This document shows positions 1-9,139 of a stretch of DNA of 64,000 nucleotides, piece by piece; the first letter of the stretch is position 1; each line of letters begins with the position of its first letter. Origin of the DNA: Planctomycetota bacterium (GTDB taxonomy: Bacteria; Planctomycetota; UBA1135); contig QQUA01000017.1 of NCBI GenBank assembly GCA_008501825.1, positions 142,620 through 206,619 of the forward strand, given 5' to 3'. The notes beneath the pieces were generated by a model. The model searched no databases. It was not told the DNA's origin and worked only from the letters and a program-made list of their open reading frames with translations. The position numbers and the translations under genes are program-made.

Positions 1-1767
1 GCCGGAAGTCATGGTGACGTCTTCAAAGCTGCCGTCTCCCCGGTTTCGCCACAGCGTATTCCCGCGAGCATGGCGCAAATAAGCCTGGTGAGCTTCCTGG
101 TGTTGTCCCTCCATAAAACGGTTGCTTTGTGAAGCAATCCGCTGTCCGGCGGAAGAAAACATGTTGCTTATGTAAAGGTCCATGTCCCCATCCAGGTCAT
201 AATCGGCACAAGTCACTCCCATGCTGGCAGCGAGTTCTTGAGCACCGACCTCTTCGATCACGTTGGTGAACTTGCCCCCTTCGTTGCGGTAAAGATTGTT
301 GCCGCCAAAGTCATTGGCGACGAAGAGGTCTAAATCGCTATCCTGATCGAAGTCTTCCCAGAGACCGGCAAGGCTGTACCGGGAATTTTTGACGTGAAAC
401 CCGACCTTTTCCGTAGCGTTTTCAAAGCTCCGATTGCCTTGGTTGCGCCAGTAAAGGTTCGGCGCCCCGTTGTACGCATCGTGATAAGGAACCGGGTTCA
501 CTCCCAAAGTGTTGTTTTTGTTGTATCGGCAAGCGTATATGTCCAGGTCGCCGTCTTGGTCGGGATCGGCCACCGCCAAGGAGTGGATGTTGGCCGGATT
601 TGCATCCTCCAGGCCGACGAAATCGGTAAACACTCCGGTGCCTTGATTGAAGCACAGCAAAATATTCTGCCCCATGGTCAGGGCCAAGTCCTGATGGCCG
701 TCGTTGTCGAAATCAGCAATCACCACGCCGCGAGTGGTTTCCAGAAAGGCAACCTGGCTTCGAGCGGCCTGGTCCTTGGCGCTTCCGTCGGCCTTGTGCA
801 TCAATAGGCGGTTGGGCAAGCCGCCCTGCTGTGCGACGTAAACGTCATCCAATCCGTCTCCGTTCAAGTCGCCGACCGCCAGCCCCTGCCACCCCATGAA
901 GAAGTCTCCGAACAACCGGTCCATGCTGCCGTGGTATTCGTTGACTCCGCGGAGGAATTCATCTTCGTAAAAGGAATTGGCGGCGAAAACCCGCTCGGTA
1001 AGGTCGGCGAACAGAGGGCGCTTGGAATGAACTTCCTCGAAAAAATGATTGCGAATGAATCGGATTCGGCTGTGCTCTAAATCCTCTCCCACGGTGAAAC
1101 CGACCTCCCACTCCATCACTTGCTGCCGCCGGCCGCCCCCGACCTCGGCAGAAATTTGGACGTGGCCCTCCACCCGGAAATGGTCAGCTTCGTCCATGTG
1201 CACCCGCACGATCTTCAAAGCCTCCTTGAAATCCTGGCCACCTTGAAAGGGTTGCAACAGGGCATCAAATTGAGCCGCGACCTGGTCTCGTCCCAACAGT
1301 TCTTGAGACAACTCGGGAGCCCGATAAACCTGATGGTGTTCATCCTCGAAACGGATCTCCAACGAACTCGGCCGCAAGGGACTCAGCCCCTGAAAGTCAT
1401 CAGCCAGAAACGGCGCAAAATTGAAAGCTCCATCTTCGGGAGGATGTAACCAGCCCTCCAAAAAATCGTGAATCACGTGTTTCGCAACGTCGTGAGCGAC
1501 TTCGCTAGGCCAACCGTCGACTTTCGGATCATGCTTGCGCAAATCTTCGGACAAGTGATCCGGAGGCGCTTGGCCGTCCTCGAACAAGACCGATAAATCG
1601 CCGCTTTCCGCCCCGATTTCCGGTTCCTGAGTCCCCGAGTGCGGCGAAGTCGTTTGAGACGGAAGCTGGGAATCTTCCGAGTCTGGCTTCCCGTTTCCTC
1701 CGCATGCAAAAGCGCCGAATAGGACGAGGCCAAGGGCGAAGCTGAGCCAAAGGTCGGAATGGGACAT
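1..1767 (-). CDS. FG-GAP/VCBS-repeat lipoprotein (CRTAC1/ASPIC-like), 3' end outside window
   Basis: Open for 589 codons from the ATG at 1767 to the window edge with no stop, so the C-terminus is missing. The first 22 residues are a hydrophobic signal ending in FAC with G-rich sequence after it, a lipobox with Cys22, so an exported lipoprotein is expected. An acidic linker follows, then from about residue 280 repeated calcium-loop motifs such as DFDNDGHQDL, DPDQDGDLDI, DLNGDGLDDV and DYDLDGDMDL, separated by blades containing NLYWRNQG or LYRNEGG. That is the FG-GAP/VCBS beta-propeller pattern of CRTAC1-like proteins, which often end in an ASPIC/UnbV domain; that end cannot be seen here. Role probably extracellular binding or adhesion, unproven. 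It lies on the same strand, about 110 bases downstream of the membrane protein gene. Confidence 0.85.
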   Translation of the reverse strand, partial: MSHSDLWLSFALGLVLFGAFACGGNGKPDSEDSQLPSQTTSPHSGTQEPEIGAESGDLSVLFEDGQAPPDHLSEDLRKHDPKVDGWPSEVAHDVAKHVIHDFLEGWLHPPEDGAFNFAPFLADDFQGLSPLRPSSLEIRFEDEHHQVYRAPELSQELLGRDQVAAQFDALLQPFQGGQDFKEALKIVRVHMDEADHFRVEGHVQISAEVGGGRRQQVMEWEVGFTVGEDLEHSRIRFIRNHFFEEVHSKRPLFADLTERVFAANSFYEDEFLRGVNEYHGSMDRLFGDFFMGWQGLAVGDLNGDGLDDVYVAQQGGLPNRLLMHKADGSAKDQAARSQVAFLETTRGVVIADFDNDGHQDLALTMGQNILLCFNQGTGVFTDFVGLEDANPANIHSLAVADPDQDGDLDIYACRYNKNNTLGVNPVPYHDAYNGAPNLYWRNQGNRSFENATEKVGFHVKNSRYSLAGLWEDFDQDSDLDLFVANDFGGNNLYRNEGGKFTNVIEEVGAQELAASMGVTCADYDLDGDMDLYISNMFSSAGQRIASQSNRFMEGQHQEAHQAYLRHARGNTLWRNRGDGSFEDVTMTSG

Positions 1768-1878
1768 TGGACTCCGGGTCCGGGGGGAAGAAGAGTAGAG
1801 TTCCTGGTTCGAATCATAGCATTCGTTGGCAACGTATTGCCCGACTGCTCAGCAGGAGGCCCCGACCGCCTTTCCTTC

Positions 1879-3222
1879 TCAAGACTTCGACGAATCGATG
1901 GAATCCGGTAGCTCGGCCAATATCGGCGCTGCCCGATGGCGCAACCAAAGGGTCTGCAGGACCCCACCGGTGGAAAAAGCCACTAACGCCGCAAATATCC
2001 CGGGAAAACGCCCCCAAGCCACAGCCACCGACAATCCAGCCAAGGCTACGACCAGGTACAACAAAACTCCCTCGGTAATTCCTCGGGTTCGGTGACGGTG
2101 AACTAAAATACCCTGGTACCAACTTTGCATCGCCTGATATCCAGGCATCAAAAATGCAAACAAAAGAGCTTGGCTACTCAAGCGGCTTAACTCGGGATTC
2201 AGCCCGGAAACGCGGCCAAACCACCAGCCTGCCAGGGGCGTCCATCCCAAGATTAATAAAACCGCCATGGTGACGGCCGCCAAAAGCAGGCCGAAGCGGC
2301 GTAAAGCTCTGGCCCCACCTTCCCGGCCCAACAAGGCCACGACCACTTCATTAAAGGCAAAGCCCGAACTTCGGGTAAGAAAAACCAAGCTGTGGACCGC
2401 CGGCCAAGCAGCCAAGGAGGCCAATTCCGCCGGCATGCGACTCATAGCGGCGGTTCCCGCCGGTTGAATAATCAGGGTCAGGAGCGGAGTCATCGCCAGA
2501 GGAACGTAAAAACTCAGAAATGCTCCCCAACTCTTGACCTTGCCCAAGTCCGGAGCCGGGCGCAAACGATCTCGGAGAATCGGAGCCGAGATCACGCGAA
2601 TGAAAATCGCTTCGGCCGTTACTGCAGCCGCCACAGCACCCGCTCCCACGGCAATGCCGGGACCAAGCTTGAAAGCGAAACCGGTAACCAAGACCGCCAG
2701 CAGGACGGCTAGGCGGACCAGAGTTCCCAGCATGACCCATTGACTGCGTTCGAACCGAATCAGGACGCCCTGATGCATGCGCCGATAAGCGATCGCCCAA
2801 GTCCAGGGGGTCATGATTTGAAGCCCCAAGCGGGCGGGCTCGACGACTTCCTCCGGCACGTCCAGCAGGGTATGTACCACCAGTTCAAATAAGGGTGTAA
2901 AGGCAATGGCGATATGCACCGCGGTCAGGATCGCCGACAAAACGGTCATAAAGCGGTGCACCTTGCGATAAGACCTCCAATCCGAACACAAAGCCGTGGC
3001 CGCGGCCAGCAACATGATGACCGGCCCTTCAATGACCAAGCTGATCGGAAAAGCCACGGAACCATAGGCGGCCAAGTTAATTTCCGGATCCGCCATTCGA
3101 GCGACGAAGGCGGTAAAGAGGGGAAGTTCCACTCCCATAAGCAACCAGCTTCCCGCCAGGGGAAGCCAGAGCCGAAACACCGTGCCGAGCTGGATCGGCT
3201 TTTCCAAGGGAGGGTTTTGCAA
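1879..3222 (-). CDS. Polytopic membrane protein, ANKH/MATE-like (MOP superfamily), paralog 1
   Basis: A 447-aa protein that is hydrophobic almost throughout, with about 12 predicted membrane segments and no cleavable signal. It is clearly paralogous to the protein encoded at 18115-19431: both share LAAYGSV, a DVPEEVVEP loop, an LIIQPAGTAAMSRMP-type block, and a GFAFNEVVVALL segment. Length and topology fit the multidrug/oligosaccharidyl-lipid/polysaccharide (MOP) flippase superfamily. Local features (LAxYG near the first helices, a central QGxLIRFERS/HFEYS motif) remind me of the progressive-ankylosis (ANKH) branch, but this was not tested by alignment. Substrate unknown. It is transcribed divergently from the di-haem peroxidase, with 149 bases between the starts. 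Confidence 0.75.
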   Translation of the reverse strand: MQNPPLEKPIQLGTVFRLWLPLAGSWLLMGVELPLFTAFVARMADPEINLAAYGSVAFPISLVIEGPVIMLLAAATALCSDWRSYRKVHRFMTVLSAILTAVHIAIAFTPLFELVVHTLLDVPEEVVEPARLGLQIMTPWTWAIAYRRMHQGVLIRFERSQWVMLGTLVRLAVLLAVLVTGFAFKLGPGIAVGAGAVAAAVTAEAIFIRVISAPILRDRLRPAPDLGKVKSWGAFLSFYVPLAMTPLLTLIIQPAGTAAMSRMPAELASLAAWPAVHSLVFLTRSSGFAFNEVVVALLGREGGARALRRFGLLLAAVTMAVLLILGWTPLAGWWFGRVSGLNPELSRLSSQALLFAFLMPGYQAMQSWYQGILVHRHRTRGITEGVLLYLVVALAGLSVAVAWGRFPGIFAALVAFSTGGVLQTLWLRHRAAPILAELPDSIDSSKS

Positions 3223-3371
3223 GGAAGGCCAACTTCGAATCGGGTGGAGATAATTACCCGGAAATCCGGGATATTACTGGAAGGACGGAGGCCGTAGTCG
3301 CAGGAAAAAAGGAGGGTATCATCCTCCGAGAGGTCCCCGGTAGCAAACCGATCCCTTCCATAGGTTAAGCC

Positions 3372-4562
3372 ATGAGACCCTTCACCCTTTCTTTGATCCT
3401 CCTCCTCTCCGCCGGTCTTCTTTGGCAATGCCAAGGGCCGGGCAAAAAAACATCAAGCAGCGCCGATGTAGCCAAAACCGGCACTTTGTCGCTGGAAACC
3501 ATCCGGCAACAACTGGCCGATCCGAACGCCCACCAAAGTTTCGTCCCGGAAAGTCTGCTCGGACTTCCGGAAGATTTGAGCGAGTTCATTCCCGCGGACA
3601 ATCCCATGACCGCGGCCAAAGTGGAGCTCGGACGCCAACTTTACTTCGACAAGCGCTTGTCCAGGGACGGCACCGTTTCCTGCGCCACCTGCCATGATCC
3701 GGCCAAAGGTTGGACCGACAACGCCCCGGTCTCCACCGGCATCGACGGCCAAAAAGGTGGGCGATCGGCCCCCACCGTGGTCAACCGTCTGCTCGGCAAA
3801 ACCCAATTTTGGGACGGCCGCGCCGCCACCCTGGAGGAACAAGCCCTGGGGCCGATCGCGAACCCGATTGAAATGGGCTTCAGCGTGGAAGAAGCGGTCG
3901 AGCTTCTCAATGAAATCGAAGGTTACCGCCTTCAATTTGAAGCCGTGTTCGGCGGCCCGGCCACTGCCGACGGCATTGCCAAAGCCATCGCCGCCTTTGA
4001 ACGAACGGTTCTGACCGGCGCCAACAAAAACGACTACTACGAGCGAGCGGTTCCCTGGTTCGACTGGGACCCTGAAGACGAGGAAGACGAAGAGTGGATT
4101 GAAATCGGACTTCGCATCCTGGAGGAAGAGAAACAAAACCGCTTATCGGAGTCCGCCCTGCGCGGTCGCACGCTTTACTTCGAGAAGGCGGCTTGCAGCA
4201 CTTGCCACTTCGGAGCCGACTTGACCGATGAGCAATTCCACAACATCGGGGTAGGTGTCGAAGGCGATGCCGCCGACCCCGGACTGGCGGCGATTTCGGG
4301 GCTGGAGGAGGATTGGGGCAAGTTCAAAACCCCGAGTCTTCGCAACATCGCCCTTACCGCTCCGTACATGCACGATGGAAGCCAAGCGACCCTGATGGAC
4401 ACCATTCGTCACTACAACCAAGGGGGCGTGAAGAATCGGAATCTGTCCGGCAATATTTTCCCGCTCAATCTCACCGAGGAGGAAATGCAGGACTTGCTGG
4501 CCTTTCTTGAAGAAGGGTTGACCGGAAGCATTCCCGATATCCAAACTCCGGATCTGCCCTAG
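3372..4562 (+). CDS. Di-haem cytochrome c peroxidase / MauG-family lipoprotein
   Basis: A 396-aa protein with an N-terminal signal ending LLWQC (lipobox, Cys20) and two CxxCH haem motifs, CATCH at 104-108 and CSTCH at 275-279. This is the two-domain layout of bacterial di-haem cytochrome c peroxidases and MauG. Family blocks present are LGRQLYFD, SAPTVVNR, QFWDGRA, and near the C-terminus KTPSLRNIALTAPYMHDGS. It should reduce peroxide, or carry out MauG-like oxidation, in the periplasm. Between the two haem domains sits a very acidic stretch (about 231-257, DPEDEEDEEWIE), an insertion that could be a docking surface. The gene is monocistronic: a short hairpin plus T-run begins three bases after the stop. 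Confidence 0.92.
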   Translation: MRPFTLSLILLLSAGLLWQCQGPGKKTSSSADVAKTGTLSLETIRQQLADPNAHQSFVPESLLGLPEDLSEFIPADNPMTAAKVELGRQLYFDKRLSRDGTVSCATCHDPAKGWTDNAPVSTGIDGQKGGRSAPTVVNRLLGKTQFWDGRAATLEEQALGPIANPIEMGFSVEEAVELLNEIEGYRLQFEAVFGGPATADGIAKAIAAFERTVLTGANKNDYYERAVPWFDWDPEDEEDEEWIEIGLRILEEEKQNRLSESALRGRTLYFEKAACSTCHFGADLTDEQFHNIGVGVEGDAADPGLAAISGLEEDWGKFKTPSLRNIALTAPYMHDGSQATLMDTIRHYNQGGVKNRNLSGNIFPLNLTEEEMQDLLAFLEEGLTGSIPDIQTPDLP

Positions 4563-4564
4563 GC

Positions 4565-4584
4565 CTCGGTCCGCCGAGTTTTTT
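4565..4584 (+). terminator. Intrinsic terminator after the di-haem peroxidase gene
   Basis: CTCGG-tccg-CCGAG is a 5-bp GC-rich stem with a 4-base loop, followed directly by TTTTTT at 4579-4584. It lies just past the TAG stop. Confidence 0.6.
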
Positions 4585-4590
4585 GCCCCG

Positions 4591-4635
4591 AGTCCCATCC
4601 CGCCCTTCACTCTGCACGAAGAACGGGATGGGACT
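4591..4635. repeat. 12-bp perfect inverted repeat downstream of the peroxidase gene
   Basis: AGTCCCATCCCG at 4591-4602 is exactly complementary to CGGGATGGGACT at 4624-4635, with a 21-base spacer. There is no T-run behind it on either strand. It may be a second transcript-end hairpin or a protein site in front of the SDR gene. Confidence 0.5.
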
Positions 4636-4716
4636 TAATTCGATGCGTGATTGTCTTATCATATTTTTCATGCAGCTTTCGTTCCATTCCACCGGTCCGC
4701 GCTGATTCCAGCCCGC

Positions 4717-6162
4717 ATGAGCTATGCCAATACCGTCCTGGTCACCGGCGCCACCGGCTATATCGGTGGCCGCTTGGTGGGCCGGCTTTTGAACGCAGGA
4801 TATCGGGTGCGCTGCCTGACCCGATCGCCCAAAAAACTGGACCACCGGCCGTGGTTCGGCCACCAGGACGTCGAAATCATGGCCGGGGATGCCGGCAGCG
4901 CTACCGAATTGGAGAGGGCGATGCAGGGCTGCTTCGCCGCCTATTACTTGATTCACTCGATGCAGGCTGCCGGCGCCGATTACGGCCACCGAGACCGGGA
5001 ACTGGCTCGCATCTTCGTCCGTGCCGCCGATCGCTCGGATTTGCAGAGGATTGTCTATCTCGGCGGTCTGGGAGAAACGGGCAGCGGTTTGAGCAAACAC
5101 CTCCGCTCCCGAAGAGAAGTTGAACACATCCTTGCCGAATGCAAAATCCCGGTGACGGTGTTTCGCGCCGCCATGATCATCGGCTCGGGATCCGCTTCCT
5201 TTGAGATCTTGCGTTACTTGGTGGAACGACTTCCGGTCATGATTACTCCGAAGTGGGTGGTCACTCGGGTGCAACCGATTGCGGTCCGAAACGCTCTTTA
5301 TTACTTGGTGAAATGTTTGGAAGTCAAAGCGACCCGCGGTCGGACCTTCGACATCGGCGGCCCCGACGTGGTGACCTATGCCCAGTTAATTCAATGCATG
5401 GCCGAAGTCCGTGGCTTGCGCCGGCGCTGGATTATTCCGATTCCTCTTTTAAGCCCAGGCTTGAGTTCCATTTGGATTCACCTGGTGACTCCGATCAGTA
5501 AGGAAATGGCACGCCCCCTGGCGGAGGGTCTACGCAACGAAGTCCTGTGCCGCAATCGGGAAGCGGAGGACTTGATGCCGCAACGATTGTTCAAGATTCG
5601 AGAAGCCATGGATCGAGCTTTTCAAAACCTGAACAGTCACAAAGTGGAAACCGCTTGGAGCGCCGCCGGTCCCATGCCTGGAGACCCAGATTGGTCCGGA
5701 GGAAAAATTTTCGAGGACCAATACAAGATCGACATTCAGGCAAATCCACAAGCGGTGTTCAAAGCGGTCTGTCGTATCGGCGGCGGCCATGGTTGGTATG
5801 GCGCCTCTTTTTTATGGCGCCTGCGCGGAGCCATCGACCGGCTTTTCGGCGGCCCCGGCCTGCGCCGCGGACGCCGGCACCCTGAAATTGTGGCTTACGG
5901 CGAAGCCCTGGATTTCTGGCGGGTGACCGACGTGGAAAATCCCAAGCGTTTGGTGTTGCACGCGGAGATGAAAGTACCCGGGCGAGCTCAGCTTCGTTTC
6001 GACATTGAAACCTTGGAAGAAAACAGCAGCAGATTGATCCAAACCGCCCGATTCGTCCCCCGCGGCCTGTTCGGCCTGCTTTATTGGTACGCGGTTTGGC
6101 CGTTTCACTACTGGGTATTCGGAAGCATGTTGAAAGGGATCCGGCGCAGCGCAGAGCGCTGA
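4717..6162 (+). CDS. Atypical SDR NAD(P)-binding protein with C-terminal DUF2867 domain
   Basis: From ATG 4717 the protein is 481 aa and begins with VLVTGATGYIGG, the glycine-rich dinucleotide motif (G11, G14, G17) of extended/atypical short-chain dehydrogenases. An upstream in-frame ATG at 4651 would add 22 residues in front of the Rossmann strand and is unlikely. Residues 1 to about 290 form the NAD(P)-binding fold. The part after about 330 (YKIDIQANPQAVFKAVCRIGGG) matches the DUF2867 domain known in SDR-DUF2867 proteins. Substrate unknown; related proteins are often described as NADH-flavin or quinone-type reductases. No signal peptide, so cytoplasmic. The next gene starts 63 bases downstream on the same strand. 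Confidence 0.85.
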   Translation: MSYANTVLVTGATGYIGGRLVGRLLNAGYRVRCLTRSPKKLDHRPWFGHQDVEIMAGDAGSATELERAMQGCFAAYYLIHSMQAAGADYGHRDRELARIFVRAADRSDLQRIVYLGGLGETGSGLSKHLRSRREVEHILAECKIPVTVFRAAMIIGSGSASFEILRYLVERLPVMITPKWVVTRVQPIAVRNALYYLVKCLEVKATRGRTFDIGGPDVVTYAQLIQCMAEVRGLRRRWIIPIPLLSPGLSSIWIHLVTPISKEMARPLAEGLRNEVLCRNREAEDLMPQRLFKIREAMDRAFQNLNSHKVETAWSAAGPMPGDPDWSGGKIFEDQYKIDIQANPQAVFKAVCRIGGGHGWYGASFLWRLRGAIDRLFGGPGLRRGRRHPEIVAYGEALDFWRVTDVENPKRLVLHAEMKVPGRAQLRFDIETLEENSSRLIQTARFVPRGLFGLLYWYAVWPFHYWVFGSMLKGIRRSAER

Positions 6163-6225
6163 AGCTCAAAGAAGATTGGCTGGAAGCCGGTTTCCCCCAC
6201 CCTTCGCCGGGCTACTCTGGAAACG

Positions 6226-6600
6226 ATGGCCATTCGCTTCGCTGCCCTTTTCCTTTGCCTGCTGCCAGCTTGCTTTCTGAGCAGCACGACCACCAACCAG
6301 GCCCTGGACGCCTCAGCGATCGCCGCCTTGCGCCCCGGTTCCAGTACCGCTCAGGAAGTCGCCACCCAGCTTGGGGCCCCGGTTCAAGTGGTCGAACTGG
6401 GCCGCGGTTCGGCCTGGTTGTATGAACACGTCCGTGAAAAACAAGCCGGCATCTTTCTGCTGCTGGTGGCGGTCAACGGCGTAGACGCTCAAGCCGATCG
6501 TTGTTGGGTGTTTTTCGATGAAAACAACGTTCTAACTCACCTGGGCTCGAACCTGCAAGCGGACCAGGCCGAATATGACGTCCCGCCTTTCGGCGATTGA
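6226..6600 (+). CDS. Small BamE/SmpA-like lipoprotein 1
   Basis: 124 aa with a hydrophobic signal ending LLPAC, so lipidation at Cys16 is likely. The mature part reads AALRPGSSTAQEVATQLGAP followed by beta-strand-like segments, with a C-terminal FFDENNVL. The pattern 'G(S/T)xxxxVxxxLGxP...W.Y......FF..xxxL' is that of the BamE/SmpA-like small outer-membrane lipoprotein fold. Function unknown; assigning it to the BAM complex would be over-reading. It is followed 16 bases later by a second protein of the same general plan. Confidence 0.65.
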   Translation: MAIRFAALFLCLLPACFLSSTTTNQALDASAIAALRPGSSTAQEVATQLGAPVQVVELGRGSAWLYEHVREKQAGIFLLLVAVNGVDAQADRCWVFFDENNVLTHLGSNLQADQAEYDVPPFGD

Positions 6601-6616
6601 TCCATACCAACGAATC

Positions 6617-7048
6617 ATGGGTTCGACTCGTTTTTGCCTGGCCGTCCTAGCGTTCGGATTTTTCAGCCTGACGAGTTGCGTCAGCTTTACCTACAACGAA
6701 GTGGCGGTAAACCAGCCGCCGGCTCATCCCGATGCGAACGGACTTGAAGTGGGTACCAGCACTCTTTCCGATTGCTTGTTGGCTCTCGGCGCCCCAACCG
6801 AAGTGGAAGAAGATGAAACCGGCGACGGAGCCATCCTGACCTGGTCTTGGATTCGAGAAGACGGCTGGAGCCTGCGGATTTCCATCCCCCTGACTCGGGG
6901 AGTCACCGGTTCCTTCCAGTACGCCGATGCCGAAAACATGCTGCGGCACTTGCGCTTGGACTTCGATCCGAATTGGGTCTTGCGAGAGATCTACGGCCGG
7001 GAAAATTTGGTGCTGCCGGCCACGGAAACCGGGTCAACCGGTCTTTGA
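6617..7048 (+). CDS. Small BamE/SmpA-like lipoprotein 2
   Basis: ATG 6617 is preferred because the protein then begins with a clean lipoprotein signal ending SLTSC (Cys21). An earlier in-frame ATG at 6575 would overlap the upstream gene and bury the signal. The 143-aa product contains GLEVGTSTLSDCLLALGAPTEV, then ILTWSWIREDGW and LRHLRLDFD, the same 'GxSTxxDxxxxLGxP' helix-turn-strand pattern seen in the preceding gene. Probably an ancient tandem duplicate. Function unknown; expected in the periplasm, membrane-anchored. Confidence 0.7.
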   Translation: MGSTRFCLAVLAFGFFSLTSCVSFTYNEVAVNQPPAHPDANGLEVGTSTLSDCLLALGAPTEVEEDETGDGAILTWSWIREDGWSLRISIPLTRGVTGSFQYADAENMLRHLRLDFDPNWVLREIYGRENLVLPATETGSTGL

Positions 7049-7053
7049 GTGAG

Positions 7054-8583
7054 TCAGGGAAGCACCGGGGCTTCTTCGGTTCCACCCTGGCGAAGTCGGG
7101 GATACTGGGCTTTCCTAGCCTCGAGTTCTGAAACCATCCGCCGGGCCATTCGCCGTAAGACCTCCGCTTGCTTTTTCGCCAAGTCTTTTTTCTCCCCGAG
7201 GTCTCGATCCAATCGGTAAAGCTCCCAACGCTGTGGTTGGTAAAAGTAAATCACTTTCCAGGGCCCAAGCCGCATGGCGCTGTGAGGTTGATATCCCGGT
7301 CCTTTCGGCCCCCACACGTGGGGATAGTGAAACAACAGAGGGCGGTCTTCCCCCAAATCGTCCCGTTGCAACAGGGGCGTAAAGTCCATTCCATCCAACG
7401 GATGGTTTTCCGGTAGGGGAACGCCGGCCCAAGCCAGCAAGGTCGGGAAGTAATCCTCCACGATGGTCGGAGTCTGGCGAATCGCTCCGGCTTCCACCGG
7501 AAGACGACGTTGCAAAGGGTGATCGGCAGCGGGAACCGCCCAGGAAATGACCTGCGGAATTCGGGTGCCGCCTTCATAAGCGGAGCCTTTGCCTTCTCGC
7601 AACGGCCAGTTGTGACTGTGATCGCCGGAACCCGTGCGGGCTTTGCCCCGGGCATGGACGCTCAAGCCGCCGTTGTCGGAAGCGAACATCACCAAGGTTC
7701 GTTCGCCGACTCCCAATCTTTCGACGCAAGCCAACAAGGCTCCCAAGCTGGCGTCGACGCCTTCCACCATGGAGGCATATCGGCTTTCCACGGCGTCCAC
7801 CCCGGCTTCCAGATAAGCTTGATCGTAAGGCGGATGGGCTCGAATCGGTGCGTGCACCGCGTAGTGAGCCATGTAGAGGTAAAACGGCTGTTCGCGGTCG
7901 ACGGCTTCCCGCACCGCCTTGCAGGCTTCGACGGTCAAGGCATCGCTGAGATGTATCGGCAAACCGTGGTAATCGGCCAAGCCGGGGACACCCCAAATGT
8001 CTTTGCCAAAGCCGAAATCATGCTGCCCGGCATAGTGCCCCGGCGCTCCAGCGCAATGGCCGGCGATGTTGCGATCAAATCCGAGATTGCAGGGATCCTC
8101 CCCGGGAGTTTGGTCGGCGCCCCAATGAGCCTTGCCGGCATGGATGGTGAAATAACCGGCCTGCTGCAACAAAGCCGGCAAAGTCGGCTCGCCAGGCTGC
8201 AAGCCTTGGTTACGCCAATCCGGACTTTGCAAGCGAGCGGTTTTGCCGGATTGGTCCCGATCTGCTTTCAAAGTCCAATTGGTCACCCGATGCCGCGCCG
8301 GATTTTGTCCGGTCATCAAACTGGTTCGGGTCGGGGAACAAACCGCCGCGGCATAAGCCTGTTCGAAACGCACTCCGGTTTGCGCCAACCGCTGGAGCTG
8401 CGGGGTTCGAAAATGGCGGTTTTGCGGTACGGCTTCCTTCGCCATGGGAACCGATGTGTCCTGCCAACCCAAGTCGTCCACCAAAAACAGGATGATGTTC
8501 GGGCGCAGATCTTGTTCGGATTCGAGTTGCGCCTGGGTCAGCGGCAAGGAAACCGCAAAAAGAAAGCAAGCCGTCGCGAACAT
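7054..8583 (-). CDS. Exported sulfatase (arylsulfatase family)
   Basis: 509 aa. An N-terminal hydrophobic signal (to about residue 18) is followed by RPNIILFLVDDLGW, the metal-binding start of type I sulfatases (Asp36, Asp37). The formylglycine signature CSPTRTSLMTG lies at 82-92, with Cys82 the residue to be converted to FGly by a sulfatase-maturating enzyme. MFASDNGG further on supplies the second metal-ligand set, and HAGKAHWG fits the usual GKxHxG motif. It should hydrolyse sulfate esters, probably on sulfated polysaccharides, in the periplasm or outside the cell. It converges on the lipoprotein pair, with only 5 bases between stops. The VOC gene lies 9 bases upstream on the same strand. 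Confidence 0.93.
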   Translation of the reverse strand: MFATACFLFAVSLPLTQAQLESEQDLRPNIILFLVDDLGWQDTSVPMAKEAVPQNRHFRTPQLQRLAQTGVRFEQAYAAAVCSPTRTSLMTGQNPARHRVTNWTLKADRDQSGKTARLQSPDWRNQGLQPGEPTLPALLQQAGYFTIHAGKAHWGADQTPGEDPCNLGFDRNIAGHCAGAPGHYAGQHDFGFGKDIWGVPGLADYHGLPIHLSDALTVEACKAVREAVDREQPFYLYMAHYAVHAPIRAHPPYDQAYLEAGVDAVESRYASMVEGVDASLGALLACVERLGVGERTLVMFASDNGGLSVHARGKARTGSGDHSHNWPLREGKGSAYEGGTRIPQVISWAVPAADHPLQRRLPVEAGAIRQTPTIVEDYFPTLLAWAGVPLPENHPLDGMDFTPLLQRDDLGEDRPLLFHYPHVWGPKGPGYQPHSAMRLGPWKVIYFYQPQRWELYRLDRDLGEKKDLAKKQAEVLRRMARRMVSELEARKAQYPRLRQGGTEEAPVLP

Positions 8584-8592
8584 GGTCCTGGA

Positions 8593-8976
8593 TCAGGTAG
8601 CGGTCGGATCGGCTTGGTGAACGCCGAACAAATTTCCTTCCGTGTCTTTGGCGTAAGCCACCCAACCGACCTTGGGAATCGGCATCTTCGGCACCACCAC
8701 CATGCCGCCGGCCGATTCGATCTTGGCTACGGCGTCGTCGACCGAGTCGACGTCGACAGCACAGACGTAGGCGATCACCGCTTGGCCGTCGATAGGTCCC
8801 TGCCGCGGCATCAAACCTCCGTTGATCCCCGGTTCGTCGTCCGGCCCGGTGAGGATCATCCAATACGGCATCGGGCCGTCATAAGGTTGAAAGGTCCAGC
8901 CGAAAACGTTCTGGTAGAAGGCGATTGCCCTTTCGGGCTGCTCAGCGTGAATTTCGAAGTGGACGACTCGGCTCAA
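8593..8976 (-). CDS. VOC-superfamily (glyoxalase/bleomycin-resistance fold) protein
   Basis: 127 aa beginning MSRVVHFEIHAEQPERAIAF, with FYQNVFGWTFQ and later DTEGNLFGVHQAD, the classic paired beta-alpha-beta-beta-beta units of the vicinal-oxygen-chelate fold. Candidate metal ligands are the N-terminal His-Glu pair and the C-terminal GN(L/I)FG...H region. Substrate cannot be told from sequence. It is cytoplasmic and lies 9 bases upstream of the sulfatase on the same strand, so probably co-transcribed; a functional link is not evident. Confidence 0.85.
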   Translation of the reverse strand: MSRVVHFEIHAEQPERAIAFYQNVFGWTFQPYDGPMPYWMILTGPDDEPGINGGLMPRQGPIDGQAVIAYVCAVDVDSVDDAVAKIESAGGMVVVPKMPIPKVGWVAYAKDTEGNLFGVHQADPTAT

Positions 8977-9139
8977 GGGGACCTCCGGCTCTCGGATTCG
9001 GGGAGGCAGAAGCTAGCAGCCGCGGCTCGATGGTGGGATACCGAAAAAGGGAATTCAGCTACACTGAGGGTTCGCCGCGCAAGGGGGAGATCGTGGCGGA
9101 TTTCGTCTCACGCACACTCACCTCAACCGAAAACGCTCC

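Noticed and set aside
3251..3276. Short CCCGG-aaat-CCGGG palindrome in the MATE/peroxidase divergent region
   Set aside because: Five base pairs are too little to call an operator without comparison sequences.
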